The notes beneath the pieces were generated by a model. It had not been told where the DNA came from, searched no databases, and was given only the letters and a program-made list of their open reading frames with translations. Made by a program: the position numbers and the translations under genes. From positions 1,984,001 through 2,048,000 of the forward strand of contig NZ_CP069620.1 of NCBI RefSeq assembly GCF_026109735.1: a DNA stretch of 64,000 bases. Direction: 5' to 3'. Positions 36,507-43,940 of the stretch are shown piece after piece. This DNA comes from Salinimicrobium tongyeongense (lineage in GTDB: Bacteria > Bacteroidota > Bacteroidia > Flavobacteriales > Flavobacteriaceae). How positions within the stretch are numbered: the first letter of the stretch is position 1; every line of letters starts with the position of its first letter.

Positions 36507-37379
36507 TTATTCTGTCCAGATTTCCCCTTCGGGGTCTTTTGGGTTGGCCGGAGAAGTTCCCTGCAGGCTGAGAATATAACTTGCTACCTGTTGGATCTCT
36601 GCCGGTTTGAGGGAAGATTTCCAGGCGATCATCCCTTTGCCTGCACGCCCGCCTTCACTTACCGTGTGGAAGACATTTTTGATACCCCCGCCAAGAATCC
36701 AGTGCTCGTCGGTAAGGTTAGGGCCAATTCCCCCACCGCCATCGGCAGCGTGACAGGCCAAGCAGTTGGTTTGGTAAATAGCCTCACCTTTCTTCAGTTC
36801 GGCAGCTTCGGTGAGTAGCTCTACGTTTTCTGCATCAACCAGGTCGGGAGCATTCTTTTTGTATTCTTCAACTGCAATCTTTGCTGCCAGCATTTCCTTT
36901 TCAAATTCTGCTACCTGATCTTCTCCATTCCAAAGGTGGTAGTAGGCAAGGTAACCGGCGGCAAAAATGATGGAAATATAGAAGGAGTAAAGCCACCATG
37001 GCGGGAGCTTGTTGTCCAGCTCTTTTATTCCGTCATAATTGTGGTCAAGTTCTAGTTCGCCTTCTTCGGAAATTGGGCGGGTACCAGCTAGTTTACGGCT
37101 GATCCTTTTAAGGTCGTACTTCTTCATTCGCTCCTCTTGCGCCCTCATGTACCGTTCTTTGGCTTCAGGCGAAAGAGACTGGAACATGATATTTTCTACT
37201 GCGTTGAGAATGCCTTCCGCAGCAATAAGGAATAACAGGATCACCAGTAGCACCGCAGAGAGTACCGGGTATTCAATAAAGGCAAAATTGTCACCTGAGT
37301 CTATAAAGTATTCTAGCACTCCTGCGATGAGGAGAAAGAAAACAGGGATTCTTATCCAGGCCGGGATAGCTTGTCTCAT
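36507..37379 (-). CDS. ccoP: cbb3 oxidase diheme-type subunit CcoP, single-heme form
   Basis: A 290-residue membrane-anchored cytochrome c. Two N-terminal helices (about 10-28 and 36-56), a third at about 127-147 (WLYSFYISIIFAAGYLAYYHLW, key part WWLYSFY), and one cytochrome c domain with CLACH near residue 208. The axial Met is probably in KGMIAWKSSL. Classical CcoP has two CxxCH motifs; this one has one and an extra N-terminal membrane region, as I recall for Bacteroidetes. It overlaps ccoQ by four bases. Confidence 0.9.
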   Translation of the reverse strand: MRQAIPAWIRIPVFFLLIAGVLEYFIDSGDNFAFIEYPVLSAVLLVILLFLIAAEGILNAVENIMFQSLSPEAKERYMRAQEERMKKYDLKRISRKLAGTRPISEEGELELDHNYDGIKELDNKLPPWWLYSFYISIIFAAGYLAYYHLWNGEDQVAEFEKEMLAAKIAVEEYKKNAPDLVDAENVELLTEAAELKKGEAIYQTNCLACHAADGGGGIGPNLTDEHWILGGGIKNVFHTVSEGGRAGKGMIAWKSSLKPAEIQQVASYILSLQGTSPANPKDPEGEIWTE

Positions 37380-37561
37380 AAGTTCTGGTCGTTATCTGTT
37401 TCTAATGGTATTTGTTCTACGGTGTGGATGTAGTCTTTCTTTGCGGTGAAGACCCACCAGAAAAGCGCTACAAAAAAGATGAAGAAGATGAGCAGGGAAA
37501 TGATTGGATAAATCTCTATCCCTGCAATGCTCTCCATGTGTCCTTTAATAAATTTTAGCAT
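37376..37561 (-). CDS. ccoQ: CcoQ-like small cbb3 subunit
   Basis: A 61-residue protein with one central helix (PIISLLIFFIFFVALFWWVF) and a charged tail (TAKKDYIHTVEQIPL). Size, position between ccoNO and ccoP, and sequence pattern identify CcoQ, which stabilises the oxidase complex. It starts 5 bp after ccoNO. Confidence 0.85.
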   Translation of the reverse strand: MLKFIKGHMESIAGIEIYPIISLLIFFIFFVALFWWVFTAKKDYIHTVEQIPLETDNDQNL

Positions 37562-37566
37562 GACAG

Positions 37567-39759
37567 TTAGTTTGTTGAAGTTGTTGAATTGACCACTTTA
37601 ATATCTGTTCCCAATCGCTGGATGTAAGCGATAAGGGCAACGATCTCGCGATCTTTCATTTCAATAAATTCCAGTCCGTTCTCTTCAGCATATTTTTTAT
37701 CGGCTTCATAAGTGGTCACAAAGTCGGGATCACTGTAAAGGTTTTGCTGAATTTTGGTAGCCTGTTCTTCCATGTGGGCCTGGGCGTTGGCTATCTCGGC
37801 TTCGGTATATGGAACTCCCAGTTGTACCATGGCCTTCATTTTATCTTCAGTTTCAGAACGGTCATGTTTGCTGGTGATCAGCCACTTGTAGCCGGGCATG
37901 ATAGAACCAGAGGAGGTACTTTGCGGGTCATACATGTGGTTGAAGTGCCAGTTATCTGAATATTTTCCTCCCACCCTCATAAGGTCGGGGCCTGTACGTT
38001 TACTTCCCCACAAGAATGGATGGTCATAAACATATTCCCCGGCTTTCGAGAATTCGCCGTAGCGTTCTACTTCACTTCTAAAAGGGCGGATCATTTGTGA
38101 GTGGCAGGAAACACAGCCTTCTCTAATGTAGATATCCCTTCCTTCAAGTTCCAGTGGCGTATAAGGTTTAACGCTGGTGATGGTTGGAATATTAGATTTT
38201 ACCAGCAGGGTTGGCACTATCTGGATAATACCTCCTATAAGAATTGCGATAGTAGCTAAAACTGTAAGCTGCACCGGCTTGCGCTCCAGCCAGGTGTGGA
38301 AACCTTCTCCCACAAGTCTTCTATTGCTTATTTTTTGTAGGGGAGCTGCTTCGGCAAGTTCGTCTGTAACTTCGGTTCCGGTTTTAATGGTTTTGTATAC
38401 GTTGTACAGCAGGATGAACATTCCGAAGATATACATACTACCTCCAATGGCCCTAAACCAGTACATTGGCATGATCTCGGTTACAGTTTCCAGGAAGTTT
38501 CCGTAGACAAGGGTACCATCGGGGTTAAATTGTTTCCACATTGAAGCCTGTACAAAACCTGCAACATACATGGGCAGGGCGTATAGGATAATACCTAAAG
38601 TACCTGTCCAGAAGTGGGCGTTGGCAAGCTTAACCGAATACAACCGGGTTTTAAACATTCTTGGCACTAGCCAGTATACCATCCCAAAGGTTAAGAACCC
38701 GTTCCAGGCAAGTGCGCCTACGTGTACGTGTGCAATTACCCAGTCGCTAAAGTGGGCAATGGCATTTACGTTCTTAAGAGAGAGCATTGGGCCTTCAAAA
38801 GTGGCCATCCCGTAGCCGGTGATGGCAACCACCATGAATTTTAGAACAGGATCTGTCTTAACTTTATCCCATGCGCCACGCAGGGTAAGGAGCCCGTTGA
38901 TCATACCACCCCATGATGGCATCAGCAGCATTACCGAAAAGGCAACTCCAAGGTTCTGAGCCCAATCGGGTAGTGATGAATAAAGCAAGTGGTGAGGTCC
39001 GGCCCAGATGTATATAAATATTAAGGACCAGAAGTGAATAATAGATAACTTGTATGAGTACACAGGGCGGTTGGCAGCCTTGGGCACAAAGTAGTACATG
39101 AGCCCCAGGAAGGGTGTGGTCAGGAAGAATGCTACGGCATTATGTCCGTACCACCACTGTACCAATGCATCCTGAACTCCTGCATAAACTGAATAACTCT
39201 TAAATAAACCAACCGGAATTGCAAGGCTGTTAAAGATATGTAGTACTGCAACGGTTACAAAGGTTGCGATGTAGAACCAAATGGCTACATACAAATGGCG
39301 TTGTCTTCTCTTAAAAATAGTAGCGATGAGGTTCCACCCAAAAACAACCCATACCACAGCAATAGCAATATCAAAAGGCCATTCCAGTTCGGCGTATTCT
39401 TTAGAACTGGTGAAGCCCAGGGGAAGTGTAATGGCCGCTCCAACAATAATTAACTGCCAGCCCCAGAAGTTGATGTTGCTCAAAATGTCACTGTACATAC
39501 GGGCTTTGAGCAGCCGCTGGGTAGAGTAGTATACTCCTGCAAAAATAGCATTCCCCACAAAAGCAAAGATCACTGCATTAGTGTGCAGCGGGCGAAGGCG
39601 CCCAAAACTTAACCAGGAAACTCCGTCGGTCAAATTAGGGAAAAGGAATAAAAAGGCCAAAAGAAGCCCGACTGTCATTCCTATGACTCCCCAAAAAAGG
39701 GTGGCGTAAAGGAACTTTTTTACGATTTTGTTGTCGTAGTAGAACTGTTGCAATTCCAT
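37567..39759 (-). CDS. ccoNO: cbb3-type cytochrome c oxidase, fused CcoN-CcoO
   Basis: This 730-residue protein joins the catalytic subunit I and the monoheme subunit II. The CcoN part (about 1-480, twelve helices) holds the heme and copper ligands: RLRPLHTNAV, WWYGHNAVAF, the adjacent pair in GPHHLLY, and the pair in AHVHVGA. The CcoO part follows one more helix and has CVSCH near residue 550 and GPDLMRVGGKYS. It is the oxygen-reducing, proton-pumping core with high oxygen affinity. The fusion is usual in Bacteroidetes. It starts 4 bp after ccoS. Confidence 0.96.
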   Translation of the reverse strand: MELQQFYYDNKIVKKFLYATLFWGVIGMTVGLLLAFLFLFPNLTDGVSWLSFGRLRPLHTNAVIFAFVGNAIFAGVYYSTQRLLKARMYSDILSNINFWGWQLIIVGAAITLPLGFTSSKEYAELEWPFDIAIAVVWVVFGWNLIATIFKRRQRHLYVAIWFYIATFVTVAVLHIFNSLAIPVGLFKSYSVYAGVQDALVQWWYGHNAVAFFLTTPFLGLMYYFVPKAANRPVYSYKLSIIHFWSLIFIYIWAGPHHLLYSSLPDWAQNLGVAFSVMLLMPSWGGMINGLLTLRGAWDKVKTDPVLKFMVVAITGYGMATFEGPMLSLKNVNAIAHFSDWVIAHVHVGALAWNGFLTFGMVYWLVPRMFKTRLYSVKLANAHFWTGTLGIILYALPMYVAGFVQASMWKQFNPDGTLVYGNFLETVTEIMPMYWFRAIGGSMYIFGMFILLYNVYKTIKTGTEVTDELAEAAPLQKISNRRLVGEGFHTWLERKPVQLTVLATIAILIGGIIQIVPTLLVKSNIPTITSVKPYTPLELEGRDIYIREGCVSCHSQMIRPFRSEVERYGEFSKAGEYVYDHPFLWGSKRTGPDLMRVGGKYSDNWHFNHMYDPQSTSSGSIMPGYKWLITSKHDRSETEDKMKAMVQLGVPYTEAEIANAQAHMEEQATKIQQNLYSDPDFVTTYEADKKYAEENGLEFIEMKDREIVALIAYIQRLGTDIKVVNSTTSTN

Positions 39760-39763
39760 TCTT

Positions 39764-39952
39764 TTAATTGTCTTGATTAATTTTACTCGATTTTGTTGAT
39801 TTCTCTTTTACAAGCTCATCCTCAAAAAGAATACGCACCGACGGGGTATAGTCATCGTCAAACTGGCCGTTACGCACGGCAACAATAAAAACAACGAAAA
39901 ACAATACCGCTACAATAATGCTTATTGTAAGGAGTAAATAGATGACGCTCAT
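39764..39952 (-). CDS. ccoS: cbb3 oxidase assembly protein CcoS
   Basis: A 62-residue protein with one N-terminal helix (IYLLLTISIIVAVLFFVVFI) followed by the family motif GQFDDDYTPSVRILFED. It is needed for heme and copper insertion into cbb3 oxidase. It is the first gene of the cco operon, whose promoter faces nirK. Confidence 0.93.
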   Translation of the reverse strand: MSVIYLLLTISIIVAVLFFVVFIVAVRNGQFDDDYTPSVRILFEDELVKEKSTKSSKINQDN

Positions 39953-39970
39953 ACCTATTTATATATCAGG

Positions 39971-40015
39971 CAAAACTACAGGCATTGTTATTTTTTAAAT
40001 ATGATTTCGGTCAGG
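39971..40015 (-). promoter_or_regulatory. Crp/Fnr-type promoter of the cco operon
   Basis: TATGA-TTTCGG-TCAGG (40000-40015) is centred 36.5 bp from the 3' base of TAGTTTTG (39971-39978, minus strand), an exact TAnnTTTG element. The start codon of ccoS is about 19 bp further on. The 176-bp gap to nirK holds both divergent promoters. Confidence 0.78.
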
Positions 40016-40052
40016 TTTCGTTAGAAAAACATTTGTAAAAAATTCAGTCATA

Positions 40053-40097
40053 TATGATTAGGCTCATATATAAGAGAGAACTTAATTCGGACATTTG
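40053..40097 (+). promoter_or_regulatory. Crp/Fnr-type promoter of nirK
   Basis: TATGA-TTAGGC-TCATA (40053-40068), extended to a perfect 7-bp inverted repeat (40051-40070), is centred 36.5 bp from the 3' base of GACATTTG (40090-40097), a one-mismatch -7 element. This is the most symmetric of the five boxes. Confidence 0.8.
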
Positions 40098-40128
40098 TAT
40101 CTGAAATTAATATTAAACACATCTGATC

Positions 40129-41583
40129 ATGAAAAATTTCAAACATTCAAAAAAGAGACTTGCCTGCGTTTTCTTTCTTGCAGCCCTTGTAGCAGGGATA
40201 TTTACCTCTTGCGATAAAGCAGTTGCTGCCAAAGAAAACCCCGAACTAATGAAAGTATATGGAGAGAGCGAAGCCGAAATGACTTCTCCTCCAATGGTAC
40301 CAAGACCTGTTGGAAAAAGAGCTGCTACCAAACTCATCGTTAATATGGAAGTAGTAGAAAAAGAAATGGAGATGAGCGACGGGGTAAGTTATGTGTACTG
40401 GACCTTTGATGGTACAGTTCCCGGAAGTTTTATTCGTACCCGTGTTGGAGATGAAGTTGAATTCCACTTAAAAAACCACCCAGACAGTAAATTGCCACAC
40501 AATATTGACCTGCACGCGGTAACAGGACCTGGTGGTGGTGCCGAATCTTCTTTTGTAGCTCCCGGCCACGAAGCTGTATTTACTTTTAAAACCATGAACC
40601 CTGGTCTGTATGTATACCACTGTGCCACAGCTCCTGTTGGGATGCACATCGCTAATGGTATGTACGGTCTTATTCTTGTTGAGCCAGAAGGTGGTCTTGA
40701 GCCGGTTGATAAAGAATATTATGTAATGCAGGGGGATTTCTATACTGAAGGTGAGAACGGCGAAAGAGGCCTGCAGGCTTTCAGTATGCAGAAAGCAGTT
40801 GATGAAGATGCAGATTATGTAGTGTTTAATGGTAAAGTTGGTGGCCTTACAGGAGACAACGCCTTAACTGCAAAAGTTGGTGAAACCGTACGTCTCTTTG
40901 TAGGTAACGGTGGCCCTAACCTGGTTTCTTCCTTCCACGTGATTGGAGAGATCTTTGACAAAGTATATCTTGAAGGTGGTGCCATGATCAACGAGAACGT
41001 GCAAACCACTTTGATCCCCGCCGGTGGTGCCGCCATCGTAGAATTTAAAGTTGAGGTGCCCGGGAACCTTGTATTGGTAGATCACTCCATCTTCAGAGCA
41101 TTTAACAAAGGAGCCCTGGGGATACTTAAAGTTGAAGGCGAAGAAAATGAAAAAGTTTTTGGAGGTAAAATTGAAGAGAAAGTATACAATCCCGGAGTAA
41201 CTGCTACCGAAGAAGCTACCGAAGAAGTAACTGAAGACGCACCTGTGGCCAGTACTTCTTTAGCCCAAAAAATGGAAAGGGGAAAACAAATCTACACCCA
41301 AAACTGTCTTGCCTGCCACCAGGCTACCGGTAACGGGATCCCCAATGCTTTTCCTCCACTTGCAAATTCCGATTATTTAAATGCCGATGTGCATCGTGCC
41401 ATAGAAGTGGTGAAGTTTGGTCTTAGCGGTGAAATTGAGGTGAACGGGAATGTTTACAACAGCGCAATGCCAAAGCAAAACATTTCAGATGAGGATGTTG
41501 CAAATGTTCTCACTTATGTTTATAATAACTGGGGCAACAACAAAACTGAAGTGACTGCCGAAATGGTGAAGAAAGCGAAGTAA
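40129..41583 (+). CDS. nirK: Copper nitrite reductase with fused C-terminal cytochrome c
   Basis: A 484-residue enzyme that reduces nitrite to NO. The N-terminus is a lipoprotein-type signal (AGIFTSCDK). Two cupredoxin domains follow: [10 protein letters not shown] with the catalytic Asp and type-2 copper His, [16 protein letters not shown] with type-1 copper Cys, His and Met, FHVIGE with the second catalytic His, and [10 protein letters not shown]. After an acidic linker of about 30 residues a cytochrome c domain carries CLACH near residue 396. The fused domain probably delivers electrons directly. It heads an operon with a nirV-like and a SCO gene and is divergent from the cbb3 locus. Confidence 0.95.
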   Translation: MKNFKHSKKRLACVFFLAALVAGIFTSCDKAVAAKENPELMKVYGESEAEMTSPPMVPRPVGKRAATKLIVNMEVVEKEMEMSDGVSYVYWTFDGTVPGSFIRTRVGDEVEFHLKNHPDSKLPHNIDLHAVTGPGGGAESSFVAPGHEAVFTFKTMNPGLYVYHCATAPVGMHIANGMYGLILVEPEGGLEPVDKEYYVMQGDFYTEGENGERGLQAFSMQKAVDEDADYVVFNGKVGGLTGDNALTAKVGETVRLFVGNGGPNLVSSFHVIGEIFDKVYLEGGAMINENVQTTLIPAGGAAIVEFKVEVPGNLVLVDHSIFRAFNKGALGILKVEGEENEKVFGGKIEEKVYNPGVTATEEATEEVTEDAPVASTSLAQKMERGKQIYTQNCLACHQATGNGIPNAFPPLANSDYLNADVHRAIEVVKFGLSGEIEVNGNVYNSAMPKQNISDEDVANVLTYVYNNWGNNKTEVTAEMVKKAK

Positions 41584-41610
41584 TTAGCAGTTAACAAAAA
41601 ATTTAAAGAA

Positions 41611-42390
41611 ATGAAGACCTTAACCAGATTGGCAGTATGCATCGCGATAATGATCCAGGGCCAGGCCTATAGCCAGTCTGGTGCCATGGTCGAAGTCCGC
41701 GGGGGGGAATTCATTCCTCTCTACGGAACAAAAACCGAAGTTCCTGTAGGCAATTTTTTGATGGATGTCTATCCCGTGACCAATGCCGAATTCCTGGAGT
41801 TTGTAGAACAAAACCCGCGTTGGAGGAAGTCTCAGGTAAAACAACTGTTCGCCGATGAAAATTACCTGCGCAGCTGGAAAAATGACTTGAGCCTGGGTAG
41901 CGATAACCTGCCCAACTCGCCGGTGACAAATGTCTCCTGGTTCGCTGCGAAGAACTACTGTGAATGCCAGGACAAAAGGCTGCCTAGCATTGATGAATGG
42001 GAGTATGTGGCCATGGCAAACGAGACCAGCCCCGATGCCCGTTCCGAGAAATCCTATAACCAGTATATCTTAAGCTGGTATGAAACGCCCAATACCTTTA
42101 AAAATACCGTGGGCAATACCTTCAAGAATTATTGGGGAGTGTTCGATCTTCACGGCCTGGTTTGGGAATGGACTTCCGACTTTAATTCGGTGATGATTGG
42201 GGGTGAATCCCGGCAGGACAGCACAGGTGACAACAACCTCTTTTGCGGGGCCGCCGCAGTTGGCGCCACAGACCTTATGAACTACGCAGCTTTTATGCGC
42301 TATGCCTTCCGCGGAAGCGTAAAAGCAAGGTATTCGGTGAAAAACCTTGGCTTTAGATGCGTCAGGGATATTGAAAAATCAAATTTATAA
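41611..42390 (+). CDS. nirV: Formylglycine-generating-enzyme family protein (NirV-like)
   Basis: A 259-residue exported protein (signal peptide ending AYSQSGA) of the SUMF1/FGE-sulfatase fold: EVPVGNFLMDVYPVTNAEF, PVTNVSWFAAKNYCEC, LPSIDEWEY, GVFDLHGLVWEWTSD and a C-terminal LGFRCVRD. This family member regularly follows nirK and is called NirV; its role in nitrite reduction is unproven. It lies 27 bp after nirK and 2 bp before the SCO gene. Confidence 0.88.
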   Translation: MKTLTRLAVCIAIMIQGQAYSQSGAMVEVRGGEFIPLYGTKTEVPVGNFLMDVYPVTNAEFLEFVEQNPRWRKSQVKQLFADENYLRSWKNDLSLGSDNLPNSPVTNVSWFAAKNYCECQDKRLPSIDEWEYVAMANETSPDARSEKSYNQYILSWYETPNTFKNTVGNTFKNYWGVFDLHGLVWEWTSDFNSVMIGGESRQDSTGDNNLFCGAAAVGATDLMNYAAFMRYAFRGSVKARYSVKNLGFRCVRDIEKSNL

Positions 42391-42392
42391 GC

Positions 42393-43010
42393 ATGAAAAA
42401 AGTAGCTTTTATATTGCTTTCCATAGTTCTTTTTACTGCATGTAACAATGTCAAAAAAGAGGAAGAAAAGGTTGAAGAAGTTGCAGCAAACACCACAGAG
42501 GTAAAAGGAGAGCTGCCCGAATTGTCTATCTACAACCTTCCATCCACCTGGACCACTCAAAACCACGAGGATATTCAGCTGGAAGATCTCCGCGGAAATG
42601 TGCTGGTCATGGTAATGATCTACACTTCCTGCAAGGCCGCCTGCCCACGACTCATCGCCGATATGCGCAATATCGAAAAACAGGTGCCCGAAGAGTATCT
42701 CGACAAGACAAAGTTCATCATGGTGAGTATTGATCCTGAAACCGATACGCCGCAAAGGCTCAACGCTTTTGCCAGGGAGAATGAAATGGAAGACAACCAC
42801 TGGCTGTTCCTTCGCGGTACGCCCGAAGACACCCGTGAGTTTGCAACCGTACTGGCCGTAAGCTATAAAAAGATCTCGCCCATAGATTTCTCACACTCCA
42901 ATATTATCAGCGTTTTTGACGAAGAAGGAGTGCTGGTTCACCAGCAGGAAGGCCTTGGGGTAGACAATACCGAAACCGTAGAAGCCATTAAAACTGAAGT
43001 TTCAAATTAA
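42393..43010 (+). CDS. SCO family copper chaperone
   Basis: A 205-residue lipoprotein (lipobox LFTACNN) with a thioredoxin-like fold. The copper motif is CKAACP near residue 76 and the conserved His lies in FSHSN. MVSIDPETDTP is a family signature. SCO proteins deliver copper; in this operon the natural target is NirK, though cbb3 oxidase is also possible. A long hairpin terminator follows. Confidence 0.92.
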   Translation: MKKVAFILLSIVLFTACNNVKKEEEKVEEVAANTTEVKGELPELSIYNLPSTWTTQNHEDIQLEDLRGNVLVMVMIYTSCKAACPRLIADMRNIEKQVPEEYLDKTKFIMVSIDPETDTPQRLNAFARENEMEDNHWLFLRGTPEDTREFATVLAVSYKKISPIDFSHSNIISVFDEEGVLVHQQEGLGVDNTETVEAIKTEVSN

Positions 43011-43031
43011 GTAAAGTAAGATCAGATAGCC

Positions 43032-43144
43032 GGGGCTGCCTGAGAAAAGAACTGTACCGTAAACCTGAATTTCATTTCGGGTTTTGCAAAAATTCTGAAG
43101 TAAAGTCAGGATGTTGGTGCGCTCTTCTCAGGCAGCCCCTTTTT
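43032..43144 (+). terminator. Long-stem branched terminator of the nirK operon (hairpin 2)
   Basis: A perfect 15-bp stem (43032-43046 with 43125-43139) followed by TTTTT. Inside are AAACCTGAA/TTCGGGTTT (43061-43084), TTTTGCAAAA (43082-43091) and TTCTGA/TCAGGA (about 43093-43110). The outer stem GGGGCTGCCTGAGAA belongs to the same family as those at 26242, 49589 and 50528. Confidence 0.75.
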
Positions 43145-43201
43145 AATCCTCATCTCCCATTCCCCAATTAGTTTTGTTCAGGGGTGGCAGCAGCATTTTA
43201 T

Positions 43202-43355
43202 TCAGTCATAATATAACCTGCATTTCGCAGTTAATATTTCCCCTTCATTGTATTGGTAGATCAGTCAATGTTCGCTACTAATTCGACGAGACCAAAATCC
43301 GGTGTACTTATGCTTGAGAGGTTCGGGTTTTCCAATTCCGTCAAAAGGTTTTCGG
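43202..43355 (-). pseudogene. Remnant of a YoeB-type toxin gene
   Basis: Read on the minus strand the stretch gives [19 protein letters not shown], then [12 protein letters not shown], a TGA stop at 43265-43267, LIYQYNEGEILTAKCRLYY, Asp and a final TGA at 43202-43204. This is the C-terminal half of a Txe/YoeB mRNA interferase (E. coli YoeB has the same [22 protein letters not shown] and CRYHY blocks). The internal TGA stands exactly where the conserved Arg of EHRL is expected, a CGA-to-TGA change. The N-terminal half is missing or out of frame and I see no antitoxin. Nonfunctional as read. Confidence 0.8.
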
Positions 43356-43380
43356 GAAAATGTCTTACCACCTGGTCCAG

Positions 43381-43940
43381 GTAGGTTTTAATATTTTTTT
43401 AAAGTCAGAAACAGTTGTTATTTGTATAATATTGTAATTGATAAAGTACAAATAGATGTACAAATAATGATTCGATAATTTTTGGATGGTTGCCAACCTT
43501 CTTATCACTATTTCTGAAAAGCTCAAATACTGAAAAATGTTTTTCGGGTTCTCTTTCTGCTTTACCTTCAGCAGGCTGGGAATGATCATTAGACCTGAAG
43601 CCTTTAAGCCAGTCAAAAATGGCATTTTTGGCCCCTCTTTTTCCTGGATCCTTTCCTGTTCAGTAGAATTACATTCCTTAAAAAGCGGCAAATTTCCGAA
43701 GCTAAAAAAAGGGAGTTAGCCTGGTGTATTAATTGCGGGGGTGTCAAAAAAGGGATTTTGAAGACTGCTTTAAAACAACAAGAAGCAAGTAGGGGGTTGC
43801 TCTCTTGTCGCCATTCCGGCCTGTGGCAGGAAAAACAAATAATCACATTTCTAATGTAGACGTTTTTCTCCCTAATTCCCAACTTTTTCTGAGAAAATCG
43901 GCTGCAGCAGTTTTTTTAGTAGAATTCGGTCTTCAAAAAG
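43381..43940. other. Gene-free stretch between yoeB remnant and ccoI
   Basis: AT-rich, with one dispersed palindrome copy at 43615-43629. Open frames on the minus strand (for example 43613-43882) have unlikely composition. The degraded 5' part of the toxin gene may extend to about 43420, where an out-of-frame SDFKKILK occurs. Confidence 0.4.
43615..43629. repeat. Dispersed palindrome copy J
   Basis: AAAAATGGCATTTTT preceded by GTC and followed by GGCCCCTC; the downstream extension seen in other copies is absent here. Confidence 0.65.

Noticed and set aside
43365-43882. Minus-strand ORFs of 89 and 108 codons before ccoI
   Set aside because: They contain the dispersed palindrome and AT-rich filler, overlap each other in different frames, and show no domain or signal.
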